The position numbers were made by a program, and so were the translations under genes. The notes beneath the pieces were generated by a model that was given only the letters and a program-made list of their open reading frames with translations, was not told where the DNA came from and did no database searches. A DNA stretch of 38,290 nucleotides from an uncultured Lachnospiraceae bacterium. Its GTDB lineage: Bacteria; Bacillota; Clostridia; Lachnospirales; Lachnospiraceae. This document shows, one piece after another, positions 16,716 through 25,021 of this stretch. How positions within the stretch are numbered: position 1 is the first letter of the stretch; the number at the start of each line of letters is the position of its first letter. The stretch is taken from assembly GCA_947567595.1 (NCBI GenBank), contig CANOMQ010000039.1:1-38290 (forward strand), read 5' to 3'.

Positions 16716-17660
16716 TTAGCTCCCTGCGGAAAGATACACAAGCTTCACCGCCGCCGTGTCCGCATAAATGAGAGGCGCCTTATGCTGGAAAAACACCGTA
16801 CCATCCGCAGGCGCACGAAGCTCCTCCAACACACCCCCTTCATACGGGTCGGTAATCACGGCAAGAAGCTGTCCCTTGGTCACTTCCTCCCCGACGAAAG
16901 CCCTGTTTTCATAAATACCTGCCTCCCTGCATCTTACGGACAATAGATTGTCATCGCACAAAACCTGTGACTGGTAATGATACCCGCCATTGACCGTGCT
17001 ATGCACAATCCCTTCCTCATTCAAAAGCCGCTCAATCGCCTTCACCGCGTCCGACGCGCTTTGGCGGTCAATTTCCTCCGTGTCCGTCGTATAGACACTG
17101 AATGCCCGTGTCTCCCAAATCTGCCAGTTGTAATTCAAGGTCGTCGTGTCAAACGGACGCGTGTTTCGCGTCACCACATAGGGAAACGCAAACTTTTTCG
17201 CCGTCTCAATATCCTCAAACCCCGTCTGCATCATGCGGATATGCGGAAGAAACCGTCCTGACATATAATTAGAGGCAAACTGGATACCAATGCCATATTC
17301 CTTAATCACCGCAAATACCCCCGCCGCAATGCGCTGCGTTGTCTCCCCCATATCATAGCCCGGAAACATGCGGTTAATGTCGGTATTATCGGTAGACCAG
17401 AACCGTTTCCCGATATTCATGGAATACGAATTGACACAGGGTATGACAAGAATGCTCTTTCCCGCCGCGATTTCCTGCCGCGCCTCAAGCTGCTTTAAGC
17501 GCTCTATCAGCCTGCTGCACGCAAACATCTGCTGTACCTCATTCCCACGCATACTTCCGACCACGCACACGGATTTTTCGCCCGCGCCAAATTCATATCC
17601 CACAACCTGCATCGGCTCCCGATACAATGCATTCAATTCATAAATAATGTTCTTTTTCAT
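16716..17660 (-). CDS. AstE/AspA-family protein with degraded zinc site (likely pseudoenzyme)
   Basis: A 314-residue protein related to succinylglutamate desuccinylase/aspartoacylase (M14-like zinc carboxypeptidase fold) and paralogous to its upstream neighbour. Family enzymes bind zinc with His and Glu in an HGxE motif and a later His, and use a Glu near the end of the catalytic domain. Here the first motif reads SMRGNE (Arg38 in place of His, Glu41 kept). The second His is Phe128 (IQFASN, against VDIHASN in the neighbour). The catalytic Glu aligns with Tyr190 (FSVYTT, against LVVEAG). The TDINRMFPG segment is intact, so the fold and probably substrate contacts persist. Residues about 240-310 form a barrel-sandwich-like C-terminal domain. 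A substrate-binding or regulatory partner of the active paralogue is the simplest reading. It starts 11 bases after that gene with AGGGAAG upstream. Confidence 0.85.
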   Translation of the reverse strand: MKKNIIYELNALYREPMQVVGYEFGAGEKSVCVVGSMRGNEVQQMFACSRLIERLKQLEARQEIAAGKSILVIPCVNSYSMNIGKRFWSTDNTDINRMFPGYDMGETTQRIAAGVFAVIKEYGIGIQFASNYMSGRFLPHIRMMQTGFEDIETAKKFAFPYVVTRNTRPFDTTTLNYNWQIWETRAFSVYTTDTEEIDRQSASDAVKAIERLLNEEGIVHSTVNGGYHYQSQVLCDDNLLSVRCREAGIYENRAFVGEEVTKGQLLAVITDPYEGGVLEELRAPADGTVFFQHKAPLIYADTAAVKLVYLSAGS

Positions 17661-17671
17661 AACACGCTTCC

Positions 17672-18628
17672 CTACCTTTTTAACAGCCTGCCCACAAGCG
17701 AGCCCTCATCAACCACGGGATATTCCCGAATGGTAAACAAAATGCCGCGCTCAGGCGTCGTGATTTCTGCCAGCACATCGCCCGTTAAAGGATTCACAAT
17801 CCTTCCGACCACATCTCCTCTTTCCAGCGTCGTCCAGTGCTTTGCCTCCGGCACAAAAATCCCCGCTTTTGGCGCATTGAAAAAGACCACGCCGTCCGCC
17901 CGCGCGTCCACAATCGGCTCCCGCGCGGGATACGCCGCACCCTGCCAAATACCAAGCGTGCGCATGGTATTCATCAGCCCGTCCGCAAGCTGCGCTCCAT
18001 ACGCCTTTGTAATCCGCATGCCAACGCCCGCCTCCACGACCAAGGTCGGCGTCCCCGTGCTGTTTAAGCTGTACGCAAGCGTCGATTCCAGCACGGTACT
18101 CGACGCATGTACCCACACAAAATCGACATTCATGTGACATGCAAGCGGCACAAGCACATCGCTATGCAGCTCGTTAATCCGGATTTGCGGAATTTCCGTC
18201 AGGTAAATATTGCTCGCATGAATGTCCACAATCAAATCCGCACCCGACAATTCCTCAATAATCTTGTGCGCCACGTACTCCGTCATCGCGCCGTCGCCGC
18301 TGCCCGGAAAAATCCGGTTCATATCAAGGTCAAACCCGGGAATGCCCCGCGTCATCGAATCAATGCCCATCGGGTTCATTGCAGGGTACACGTCCACAAT
18401 CCCCGTAAGGCACTCTGGCTGTTCCCTAATCCGCCGAAGAACCTCATAGCAGACATACTGCCCCTCCAGCTCGTCCCCGTGAATCCCCGTGACAATGCCA
18501 ATCCGTTTCCTTTTTCCCTGTGCTGTATCCACAGGCAAAATCCTGTTTCGCTTAATCGCCAGCGTCTCCCCGATTGGCAGCTTTACCTCACAGACCGAAC
18601 CCAGTTCCGATTTTATTTCCCGTGCCAT
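17672..18628 (-). CDS. AstE/AspA-family zinc hydrolase (active site intact)
   Basis: A 318-residue succinylglutamate desuccinylase/aspartoacylase-family protein, predicted to cleave an amide bond next to a carboxylate-bearing amino acid in the cytoplasm. The zinc ligands His50 and Glu53 (GIHGDE) and His137 (IVDIHASN) are present, as is the catalytic Glu199 (LVVEAGVG). DLDMNRIFPG is the substrate-binding Asn-Arg segment. A C-terminal sandwich-like domain (about 245-318) follows. Two adjacent ATGs exist; the second (18628) has better spacing from GGAGG. The gene starts 24 bases after the transglutaminase-like gene. True AstE functions in arginine catabolism, but no other ast genes are here. The ATP-grasp/alpha-E/transglutaminase context argues for a different amide or peptide substrate. 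Confidence 0.85.
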   Translation of the reverse strand: MAREIKSELGSVCEVKLPIGETLAIKRNRILPVDTAQGKRKRIGIVTGIHGDELEGQYVCYEVLRRIREQPECLTGIVDVYPAMNPMGIDSMTRGIPGFDLDMNRIFPGSGDGAMTEYVAHKIIEELSGADLIVDIHASNIYLTEIPQIRINELHSDVLVPLACHMNVDFVWVHASSTVLESTLAYSLNSTGTPTLVVEAGVGMRITKAYGAQLADGLMNTMRTLGIWQGAAYPAREPIVDARADGVVFFNAPKAGIFVPEAKHWTTLERGDVVGRIVNPLTGDVLAEITTPERGILFTIREYPVVDEGSLVGRLLKR

Positions 18629-18652
18629 CATGAGCCTCCACCATTTCCTTTC

Positions 18653-19444
18653 TCACACATCATGAACGACAACGCGCACATTCTGCGTCTGCGTCGTCGT
18701 CCCGCAAAACGTCCCGCGGTTGACAATACAATCCTGATAGTCGCGCCCATGCGAAATCTTGATATAGGTGTCGTCAGCCATTTTATCATTCGTCGGATCC
18801 ATCGCGTACCACTTCCCGTCCGCGCAGACCTCCACCCATGCGTGCGAATACCCCTCGCCCATCATCATACCGACAACATAGCGGCTTGGAATATCCGCCA
18901 TCCTGCACAGCGCAAGCATAATATGAGCGTAATCCTGGCACACACCCTGTCCGCCCGAAAGCGCTTCCTCCGCTGTCGTGTGTATGTCCGTTACGCCCTG
19001 AACATACGCCATATCCTGATAAATCTGATGCGTCAGCCGTTCGCAAAACACATACGCGCCCTCGCCCGCCGCCCGCTGATTCCGCTCATAGTATCCCTTT
19101 ATCGTATCCCCCGCCTTTGTGTACTGTGAGGCAAAACGGTACGGCGCAAGCAAAAGCGGGGTGTCCTGACAAGGAAGCGCTGCATTGCCCCAAACGGTCG
19201 CCACACCGCACACCTCCACCCAGAACGCCGTGTGCGGATGTTCAACCGCGCCGTACACATATGCGTTTCCAAAGCTGTCAACGTCTTCCTGCAAGGTACA
19301 CGCAGGTTCCACACAAATCTCCCGCTCTTTAATCTGCTGCCGTGTATCCGACTGCGGCAGCATGCGCAGTGCAAACTGGTGTTTTTGTATCGGCTGCGAA
19401 AACACCAGCGACATCTGATAGCCAAACCGCAGCGTCCTACCCAT
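18653..19444 (-). CDS. Transglutaminase-like cysteine protein
   Basis: A 263-residue protein with an N-terminal beta domain typical of bacterial transglutaminase-like proteins (about 1-115), then a papain-like core. The triad is visible: Cys169 in GGQGVCQDYAH, His201 in GYSHAWVEV and Asp216 in AMDPTND. Bacterial members usually act as peptidases or amide-transferring enzymes rather than as cross-linkers. There is no signal peptide, so it is cytoplasmic. I start it at the ATG at 19444, which has GGAGG eight bases upstream; the longer GTG start at 19459 has GGAG too close. This family is repeatedly found beside alpha-E and circularly permuted ATP-grasp proteins, exactly as here. Confidence 0.88.
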   Translation of the reverse strand: MGRTLRFGYQMSLVFSQPIQKHQFALRMLPQSDTRQQIKEREICVEPACTLQEDVDSFGNAYVYGAVEHPHTAFWVEVCGVATVWGNAALPCQDTPLLLAPYRFASQYTKAGDTIKGYYERNQRAAGEGAYVFCERLTHQIYQDMAYVQGVTDIHTTAEEALSGGQGVCQDYAHIMLALCRMADIPSRYVVGMMMGEGYSHAWVEVCADGKWYAMDPTNDKMADDTYIKISHGRDYQDCIVNRGTFCGTTTQTQNVRVVVHDV

Positions 19445-19508
19445 CTGCATATCCTCCACGCTCCATTTCCAACTGTTTTTATCCGAAATTTCACATATGC
19501 TTTTATTT

Positions 19509-20189
19509 TTATATCAGAACAAGACCTTCCACATCCTTGACAATGCTGCCGTAATCAACCGCTTCTGCCATGTCCATATGCTCAATCGCGTCCGCAAGGC
19601 GTTCCATGCACTCCACGCTGTACGGCATACCGCTTCTTATCAGCCGCGTGCGCATACGGTGCAGCTCGCTTTTTAACTCCTTTGCACCGATTTTCAGCCG
19701 CGCGTACAAATCAATGCGCTCCACCCGCTTCCCCGTCTTGATAATATTCCTTGTGGTCTCGCTCTCAATAAAATCGTCCGCAATGCCCCAGAACGCAAGA
19801 ATGTTGTCCTCCACATTCTGCAGCTCCAAAAGCGGCGCCCGCGAAATCTTTGCCTTGTTAATCGCATAAATGGCTAACTGTATGTACGAAAGCGTCTCGC
19901 TCCCAAGCTCCTCGCGCAGCACGACCGCATTGTCGTAGGCACGCATTAGATTGCTCAGAATGGAATTGGGATCCGTTTCGTCAAAGCCGTATCGCTGGTT
20001 GAAATCCTCCTTGTTCTGGTAGATGTTGGGAATTTCGAGCATTCTGCAAAAATCCCCGTAATTTTCCCCGATATCATCAATCATGTCATCATAGCATTTT
20101 GCGTAAAGACGGATTGTCGTGTAAACCCGCTCGGAATAACGCCCGAGCCAGTATAGCCTGTTTGTCTGTTCTAACGAGATAATACCCAT
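19509..20189 (-). CDS. Alpha-E domain protein
   Basis: A 226-residue, mostly helical protein of the alpha-E family (COG2307). The N-terminus ISLEQTNRLYWLGRYSERV matches the family pattern in which a Leu-Tyr-Trp-Leu-Gly-Arg-Tyr-x-Glu-Arg core opens the first helix. It is shorter than the roughly 310 residues common in other phyla, so a C-terminal part is missing relative to them. The biochemical role is unknown; the family almost always accompanies circularly permuted ATP-grasp proteins and is thought to work with them in making a peptide-like product. Its start codon lies inside the ATP-grasp gene (overlap of 19 bases), and its GGAGG is formed by that gene's codons, so production of the two is coupled. 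Confidence 0.87.
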   Translation of the reverse strand: MGIISLEQTNRLYWLGRYSERVYTTIRLYAKCYDDMIDDIGENYGDFCRMLEIPNIYQNKEDFNQRYGFDETDPNSILSNLMRAYDNAVVLREELGSETLSYIQLAIYAINKAKISRAPLLELQNVEDNILAFWGIADDFIESETTRNIIKTGKRVERIDLYARLKIGAKELKSELHRMRTRLIRSGMPYSVECMERLADAIEHMDMAEAVDYGSIVKDVEGLVLI

Positions 20190-21490
20190 GTGTCCTTAAA
20201 ACCTCCTCCCTGTGATGAGTTTACAATAAACGAATCCGGATTACGCGAAAAACGCGTCAGCCCGCTCTTCCATACATACGGTTCGTCCGCCATCAGGACA
20301 AACGCGCGCAAATCCGCCTTCCGCTCCACAACCGTACCGTTATCCTGTATCTCCAAATCCTGAAAATCAATGACCTCCTGCGCGATGAAACGGCGCGGTT
20401 CCCGCTTTAGCAGTGCAATAAAGTCTGCCTTCTGCGCCTTCGTCATACTGCTGCCAAACACAACGCCATATCCGCCCGCTTCCGCCACATCCTTAAGCAC
20501 CAGCTTGTCAAAATGCGCAAGCACATACGCCATATCCGTCTCGTAAAACGGCAGATACGTCGGCGCGTTTGACAAAACAGGCTCCTCGCCGAGGTAATAG
20601 CGCACCATTTTCGGCACGAAATAATAAATGCCCTTATCGTCCGCAATGCCGTTTCCGATTGCATTGAGCAGTGCAAGGTTTCCCTTCCGGTACACATCAA
20701 AAATATGCGGTATCCCAATCACGGAATCGGGATTAAAATGCATCGGGTCAAGGTACTCGTCGGAAATCCTGCGGTAGACCGCGCCAACCCGTTCCTTTTT
20801 GCCCTTGTAATCCACATAGTAAAGCCTGTCATCCTCCACCAAAAGCTCACTGCCGTTCACCAAATGCGCGCCCGTTTTTTCCGCCAGATAGGAATGCTCA
20901 AAGTAAGCGGCATTGTACCTGCCCGGTGTTAAAATGACCGTGTGCCCCTCAACGTTTACATAATCCATCGCCCTTCGCAAAAGCTGTGCGTAATTTCTGT
21001 TGTCCTCAAGCAGGTTGTCCCGAAACGTTTTCGGGCTGCTTCTCCTGCACAAATCCCTTGCAATCATCGGATAGGACGCGCCGGAGGGCACCCGCAGGTT
21101 ATCCTCAAGGATATACCACTGCCCGTCCTTGCCCTTCACAAGGTCAATCCCCGAGATATGCGAATATATCCTTTTGGCAGGGGTCACCCCTTCGCACGCG
21201 GGCATATAGCCGCTTGACGCAAAGATGAAATCCTCCGGTATCACCTTATCTTTAACAATCTTTTTCCCATGATAAATGTCGTCCAAAAACAGGTTAAGCG
21301 CCAAAACCCGCTGCTTTAACCCCCGCTCCAGATAGTCAAACTCTTTCTTCTGAATGACGCGTGGTATTGCGTCAAAGGGAAACAGTTGTTCTTTGAAGGT
21401 GTTGTTTTTATAAATCCCGAATTTCACGCCATATCGCGCCAATAATCTGTTCACAGTTTCCGTGTTGTCAAGCAAATCCATGTCATACAT
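20171..21490 (-). CDS. Circularly permuted type 2 ATP-grasp protein
   Basis: A 439-residue protein of the COG2308 family of circularly permuted ATP-grasp enzymes. Visible landmarks are YILEDNLRVPSGASYPM (the family hallmark), VILTPGRYNAAYFEHSYLA, GNGIADDKGIYYFVP and VLKDVAEAGGYGVVFG, the last resembling the ATP-binding glycine loop. Members are predicted amidoligases that join a carboxylate to an amine with ATP, but no product is known for this type. It is first in a five-gene operon with alpha-E, transglutaminase-like and two AstE-like genes. I start it at ATG 21490; GTG 21499, with GAGG eight bases upstream, is an equally plausible start, and the frame stays open to 21532. A TATAAT box lies about 95 bases upstream. 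Confidence 0.87.
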   Translation of the reverse strand: MYDMDLLDNTETVNRLLARYGVKFGIYKNNTFKEQLFPFDAIPRVIQKKEFDYLERGLKQRVLALNLFLDDIYHGKKIVKDKVIPEDFIFASSGYMPACEGVTPAKRIYSHISGIDLVKGKDGQWYILEDNLRVPSGASYPMIARDLCRRSSPKTFRDNLLEDNRNYAQLLRRAMDYVNVEGHTVILTPGRYNAAYFEHSYLAEKTGAHLVNGSELLVEDDRLYYVDYKGKKERVGAVYRRISDEYLDPMHFNPDSVIGIPHIFDVYRKGNLALLNAIGNGIADDKGIYYFVPKMVRYYLGEEPVLSNAPTYLPFYETDMAYVLAHFDKLVLKDVAEAGGYGVVFGSSMTKAQKADFIALLKREPRRFIAQEVIDFQDLEIQDNGTVVERKADLRAFVLMADEPYVWKSGLTRFSRNPDSFIVNSSQGGGFKDTWVLSR

Positions 21491-21543
21491 AACATTCACG
21501 CACCTTTCCTCGTGTAAGCATACCCTGCGCATTCAGACGCAGA

Positions 21544-21573
21544 AAAGGCGCCCTGCATACGCAGAACGCCTTT
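21544..21573 (-). terminator. Hairpin with T-run between FlxA-like and ATP-grasp genes
   Basis: AAAGGCG/CGCCTTT with an inner CTGC/GCAG stem, followed on the minus strand by TTTTCT. It would terminate transcripts from the FlxA-like gene. It also lies downstream of the TATAAT box at 21586-21591, so it may sit in the leader of the ATP-grasp operon and act as an attenuator. Confidence 0.6.
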
Positions 21574-21585
21574 GTTCCATTCCTC

Positions 21586-21624
21586 ATTATAGTAACAGTT
21601 TACACGAAATTTCGCATTTGTCAA
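21586..21624 (-). promoter_or_regulatory. Possible promoter region of the ATP-grasp operon
   Basis: A perfect TATAAT (21591-21586) lies on the minus strand. The nearest TTGACA (21624-21619) is 27 bases upstream, too far for a normal pair, and the palindrome CGAAATTTCG lies between them. Either a poor -35 box is used with an activator, or the TATAAT is coincidental. Confidence 0.35.
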
Positions 21625-21656
21625 CAGATATTGGAAAAGTTTGCAAAAGTTTGTGA

Positions 21657-21679
21657 AGCCTGTCACAAAGACACAGGCT
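21657..21679 (-). terminator. Hairpin at the end of the FlxA-like gene
   Basis: AGCCTGT/ACAGGCT, a perfect 7-bp stem with a 9-base loop, overlapping the FlxA-like stop codon. The following sequence on the minus strand is only weakly T-rich. Confidence 0.4.
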
Positions 21680-22541
21680 AAATCCTCACGTCCACATTGC
21701 TGCCAATTTCCGCTGTATGTGCCTGCTTCGTTGGTGCGTCCGCGGGTGCCTCCGGTTCTTCCTGCAACTGCGTCATGGCTATGGCTTGCGCTGCCGCCCC
21801 GGTCACGATCGGCGCCGCAACGCCTTCTGCCATCTTGTCCTCGTCCGCTCCATTTGAAATGCCATTCTGCCCGTCTGCCTTCTTGCTGTCGTCCGTCCTG
21901 TCCGTCTGATGTGTCTTTGCATTCGTGCCGCCCTCTTCGCCTGCCTTGCTGATTTCCTCCTGTGCCTTGGCTAGAAGTGACATCTGTGACGCCGTAGCCG
22001 CTTTTGCCTTCTGTTCCATACCCTCCACGTCGTCCCATTTGCTGCTGATTGCCGCACTGTCGTCCGCCGTGCGCGTGCTGCCGCCGCCATCAAGCCTGAT
22101 TTCCGTACGCTTAATGTTGGCATTGTTCTGCATTTCGTTTGCCGTGCTGCCCTGCTGCTTTGCAAGCTTGAGCGAACCCTCCGCAGAAATCATCGCCTGC
22201 ATGCTGCCCTTTGACAAACCGCCCGCCTCGTCGTCCTTTCCCTTTTTAGTTTCACGCGCCGACTGCTTTGCCTGTTTTTCCTGCTGCGCCTTCCTGCGTT
22301 CCTCCATTTGATGCTGGCGAAGCTGCATGTTCAAGTCGCTAATCTGCTTTTGCAGCTCCTGACGCTTTTTCATCTTCATCTCGGTGCTCATCTCTTCATT
22401 GCCGGAAAGCTCTTGAAGCTGCTTCTGCGCCTCTGCTATCTGCTTTTGCAGGCTCTTGCTGTAGGAATCCATACCGCCGCTGTTTGGGCTGATGGCGCTT
22501 GTGCCCGCGTTTGTATTCCCGCCAATACCGCCTATTGTCAT
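21678..22541 (-). CDS. FlxA-like coiled-coil protein
   Basis: A 287-residue, highly polar protein. Residues about 24-100 form a Gln/Lys/Glu-rich coiled coil (SLQKQIAEAQKQLQEL, then KKRQELQKQISDLNMQL) that matches the FlxA-like family of small clostridial and enterobacterial proteins, linked to the flagellar regulon in E. coli. Residues about 100-287 are low-complexity and rich in Ala, Lys, Asp, Gly and Gln, and are probably disordered. There is no signal peptide or membrane segment. AGGAGG lies eight bases before the ATG. No flagellar gene is present in this window, so the motility link is by family only. It is flanked by hairpins and is probably its own unit. Confidence 0.7.
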   Translation of the reverse strand: MTIGGIGGNTNAGTSAISPNSGGMDSYSKSLQKQIAEAQKQLQELSGNEEMSTEMKMKKRQELQKQISDLNMQLRQHQMEERRKAQQEKQAKQSARETKKGKDDEAGGLSKGSMQAMISAEGSLKLAKQQGSTANEMQNNANIKRTEIRLDGGGSTRTADDSAAISSKWDDVEGMEQKAKAATASQMSLLAKAQEEISKAGEEGGTNAKTHQTDRTDDSKKADGQNGISNGADEDKMAEGVAAPIVTGAAAQAIAMTQLQEEPEAPADAPTKQAHTAEIGSNVDVRI

Positions 22542-22679
22542 GGCTCATTCCTCCTTTTTTGTTTTTCGTGATATGAAACGTTCCCATTGTCCCATATCTA
22601 AAAACAATTTCGGAGAGGTGTTTTCCTATCTGAACCGATTTGTTGTGAACAGGACTTTTTTTGTTGTCAGATTGTTTTT

Positions 22680-24038
22680 TCATCGCACAAGCATGACGCT
22701 TAACTTAAACATTCCGTCCACGCGCTCAATCGTCATATCGCCACAATACTTCTGCGACACGCGTTTTATGTTGGACAGTCCATAGCCGTGCCCTTCGTCC
22801 GTTTCCGCCTGAATGTCCCCTTCCCCGTCAAAGCTGTTCTCGATTTCCAACAGGTATATCTCATTTCTCGCGTAAGAATGCACCCGGATTTCCTTATGTG
22901 CCCCCGCGCTTCGTTCCACCTCTCGGATTGCATTGTCAAGCGCATTATTCAAAATCACGCTGATGTCAAATGCGTTCACTTTTTCACTGTCGGGATAGCG
23001 AAAATCACACACAAACACAATCCCTTTTTCCAGTGCCTCATGCCTGCGCTCGGAAAGAATGGCGTCCGTCACGGGATTGCCGCTTTTAATCTCATTGTCC
23101 GACGCGCAAAGTGTCTGCTTTAACGTCTCCATGTATGCGCCCGCCGCCGCACGCTCCCCCGTTTCATAAAGCGCCTCAAGCGTGGTGATATGGTTTCCCA
23201 TGTCATGGCGCAGCCCGCGGATTTCCATATAAAGCCGTTCCACCTTCCCGATATGGTGCTTCATGCCCTCAATCTGCGCATACAGTAATTCCTTCTGCCG
23301 CGCCTCCTCCTGCTTTTCCTGAATGCTCTGATATAAGACAATCATCACGATAATCGTGCCAAGCGATATGGCATAATAGCACAGACACATCAGGTTAAAC
23401 TGCGCGGATATTTCCGACATGGCATAGCCTGTATCCGCCTTATAATTCGCATCATAAAATTTCAGCATGGCATACCCGACAAGCCCCGACATGGAAGGCA
23501 GCATTAACAGCATAAACTCATTCTTGCGTATCTCCCTGTCGCGGTATTTATACGCCTTTTTCACAACCCATGCAGCCGTAAAAAGCAGCGCGGCGTCAAC
23601 CAAATCATCCACCGCAAGCATAATGACATGCATTCGGAACTGCAATGCATAATTCCCGTAATACCCCGGCATCCCCATACTCATTTTGTTCATCCATATG
23701 TACAGACAGTTCCCGATTGCCATTACAAGCCAGCGGACACTGAAAAACGTCATGCACAAAAATATTTTTTGCAAAATCCGCTTGTGTTCAAACACACACA
23801 GCACAAGAAGCCCCACAAGCGCCCCCAGACCATATACGACAACATTGCCAAATACCATAGCAGGAATGTAATATAAAACCGCAAGCGTCACAAAATAAGC
23901 AGCCCCTGCCGCATATGCCGTCTTTTTTTGCTTCACAAACGGTATGCAAAAACAGAAAAACGCTGTTCCGTAAATAAGACTAATCAGGATGGTATGTATG
24001 TCGCTTACCAATGCATAAAGGCTTTCCCAGTCTGTCAT
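22680..24038 (-). CDS. Sensor histidine kinase, AgrC-like (GHKL ATPase)
   Basis: A 452-residue membrane kinase. Residues about 1-235 contain six or seven hydrophobic segments forming a sensor domain. A coiled linker (QSIQEKQEEARQKELLYAQ) leads to the dimerisation region with the phospho-acceptor His278 in GLRHDMGNH. The C-terminal GHKL ATP-binding domain has an N-box (ILNNALDNAIREVE) and a G-box (GHGYGLSNIKRV). This architecture is that of AgrC/ComD-type receptors for peptide signals or cell-envelope cues. The gene follows the LytTR regulator by 24 bases with GGGAGG before the start, so the pair is cotranscribed. No AgrD-like peptide or AgrB gene is adjacent, so the ligand is open. Confidence 0.9.
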   Translation of the reverse strand: MTDWESLYALVSDIHTILISLIYGTAFFCFCIPFVKQKKTAYAAGAAYFVTLAVLYYIPAMVFGNVVVYGLGALVGLLVLCVFEHKRILQKIFLCMTFFSVRWLVMAIGNCLYIWMNKMSMGMPGYYGNYALQFRMHVIMLAVDDLVDAALLFTAAWVVKKAYKYRDREIRKNEFMLLMLPSMSGLVGYAMLKFYDANYKADTGYAMSEISAQFNLMCLCYYAISLGTIIVMIVLYQSIQEKQEEARQKELLYAQIEGMKHHIGKVERLYMEIRGLRHDMGNHITTLEALYETGERAAAGAYMETLKQTLCASDNEIKSGNPVTDAILSERRHEALEKGIVFVCDFRYPDSEKVNAFDISVILNNALDNAIREVERSAGAHKEIRVHSYARNEIYLLEIENSFDGEGDIQAETDEGHGYGLSNIKRVSQKYCGDMTIERVDGMFKLSVMLVR

Positions 24039-24062
24039 GTGCGCTTCCTCCCAGTCTCTTGA

Positions 24063-24809
24063 TTACTGACATATGCGTTTCATATACGCCATGTATGCCT
24101 TTACAAATCCCGCGTAACTCTGTTTTGCCAGCGGAACCTGTCCCTCCTGCAAAAATATGACACTACTGTCATATTTTATGACGTATGCGAAGTTGACAAG
24201 GTAAGAACGGTGCGTCCTGAAAAAGCCATCGCCAAGCTCGTCCGCAAGGCTTTTAAGCTTTCCGTAATACTCAATGCTCTGCGTCGTCGTATGGAGTACG
24301 ATTTTGCGGTTAAAGACCTCCGCGAAAATGATGTCGGACACCTTTACGGAAGTATGGATACTGCCGCTTTTGACCACAATCCGCCGCGTGTCCGCCGTTT
24401 CCAAATCCGAACCGGTATACCTTGTATCCGCTTTTTCCTGTGTAAGCTCCCTCGCGGCTTTGTGCAGAACCTCCGCTAGCTTTTTATCAGAAACAGGCTT
24501 TACCAGATAGTGGAATGCGCCAACGTCAAAGGCATCAAATACGTAATCCGCATACGCCGTGATAAAAATCAAAATCGTTTTCCACCCGATACTGCGCAGC
24601 TTCCTAGCAAGCTCCATGCCGTTCATGCGGTTCATTTGGATGTCAAGCAGCAGGATGTCCGGCGCACGCTTTGGCTCCTCGTTCGCCGCATGCCAAAGCG
24701 TGTCCGCATCGTAAAAGCTTTCGATAAGTGCATTTTGGAAAACGGTTCTAATCTTCTCCTCCAAAAATCCGCAGATTTTCCGGTCATCGTCACAGATTGC
24801 AATGTTCAT
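24063..24809 (-). CDS. LytTR family response regulator, AgrA-like
   Basis: A 248-residue two-domain regulator. The receiver domain (about 1-120) has the acidic cluster CDDD at residues 6-9, the phospho-acceptor Asp56 (LLLDIQMNRMNG) and the conserved Lys in HYLVKPV. The C-terminal LytTR DNA-binding domain (about 145-245) includes SDIIFAEVFNRKIVLHT and FFRTHRSYLVNF. It presumably receives phosphate from the adjacent GHKL kinase and binds paired direct repeats upstream of its targets. I start it at 24809, where GGGAGG is five bases upstream; a further in-frame ATG at 24830 lacks one. No LytTR-type repeat pair was obvious in this window. Confidence 0.9.
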   Translation of the reverse strand: MNIAICDDDRKICGFLEEKIRTVFQNALIESFYDADTLWHAANEEPKRAPDILLLDIQMNRMNGMELARKLRSIGWKTILIFITAYADYVFDAFDVGAFHYLVKPVSDKKLAEVLHKAARELTQEKADTRYTGSDLETADTRRIVVKSGSIHTSVKVSDIIFAEVFNRKIVLHTTTQSIEYYGKLKSLADELGDGFFRTHRSYLVNFAYVIKYDSSVIFLQEGQVPLAKQSYAGFVKAYMAYMKRICQ

Positions 24810-25021
24810 AATGCCTCCCCTTTGGCGCACAGCGCTCGTCCTTGTATTTAAAATGGTTCCTGCGTCAATTCTGAACCTCCTTTTGGCGATTGGTTCTTAT
24901 GCATAGGGTAACACTTTCGGGCTGTAACCGTCAACTGCGGATTTATCCGGTTTGGCATACATTATCACAATCCGGTTCTGTCCACAGCGCTTTTACAATA
25001 TTATTTTTCCCTCAAACCGCC

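Noticed and set aside
18107-19129. Plus-strand open frame of 340 codons opposite the AstE-like and transglutaminase-like genes
   Set aside because: It is antisense to two clearly conserved genes, rich in His/Arg/Pro/Asn as expected of a mirror frame, and has no ribosome binding site or recognisable domain.
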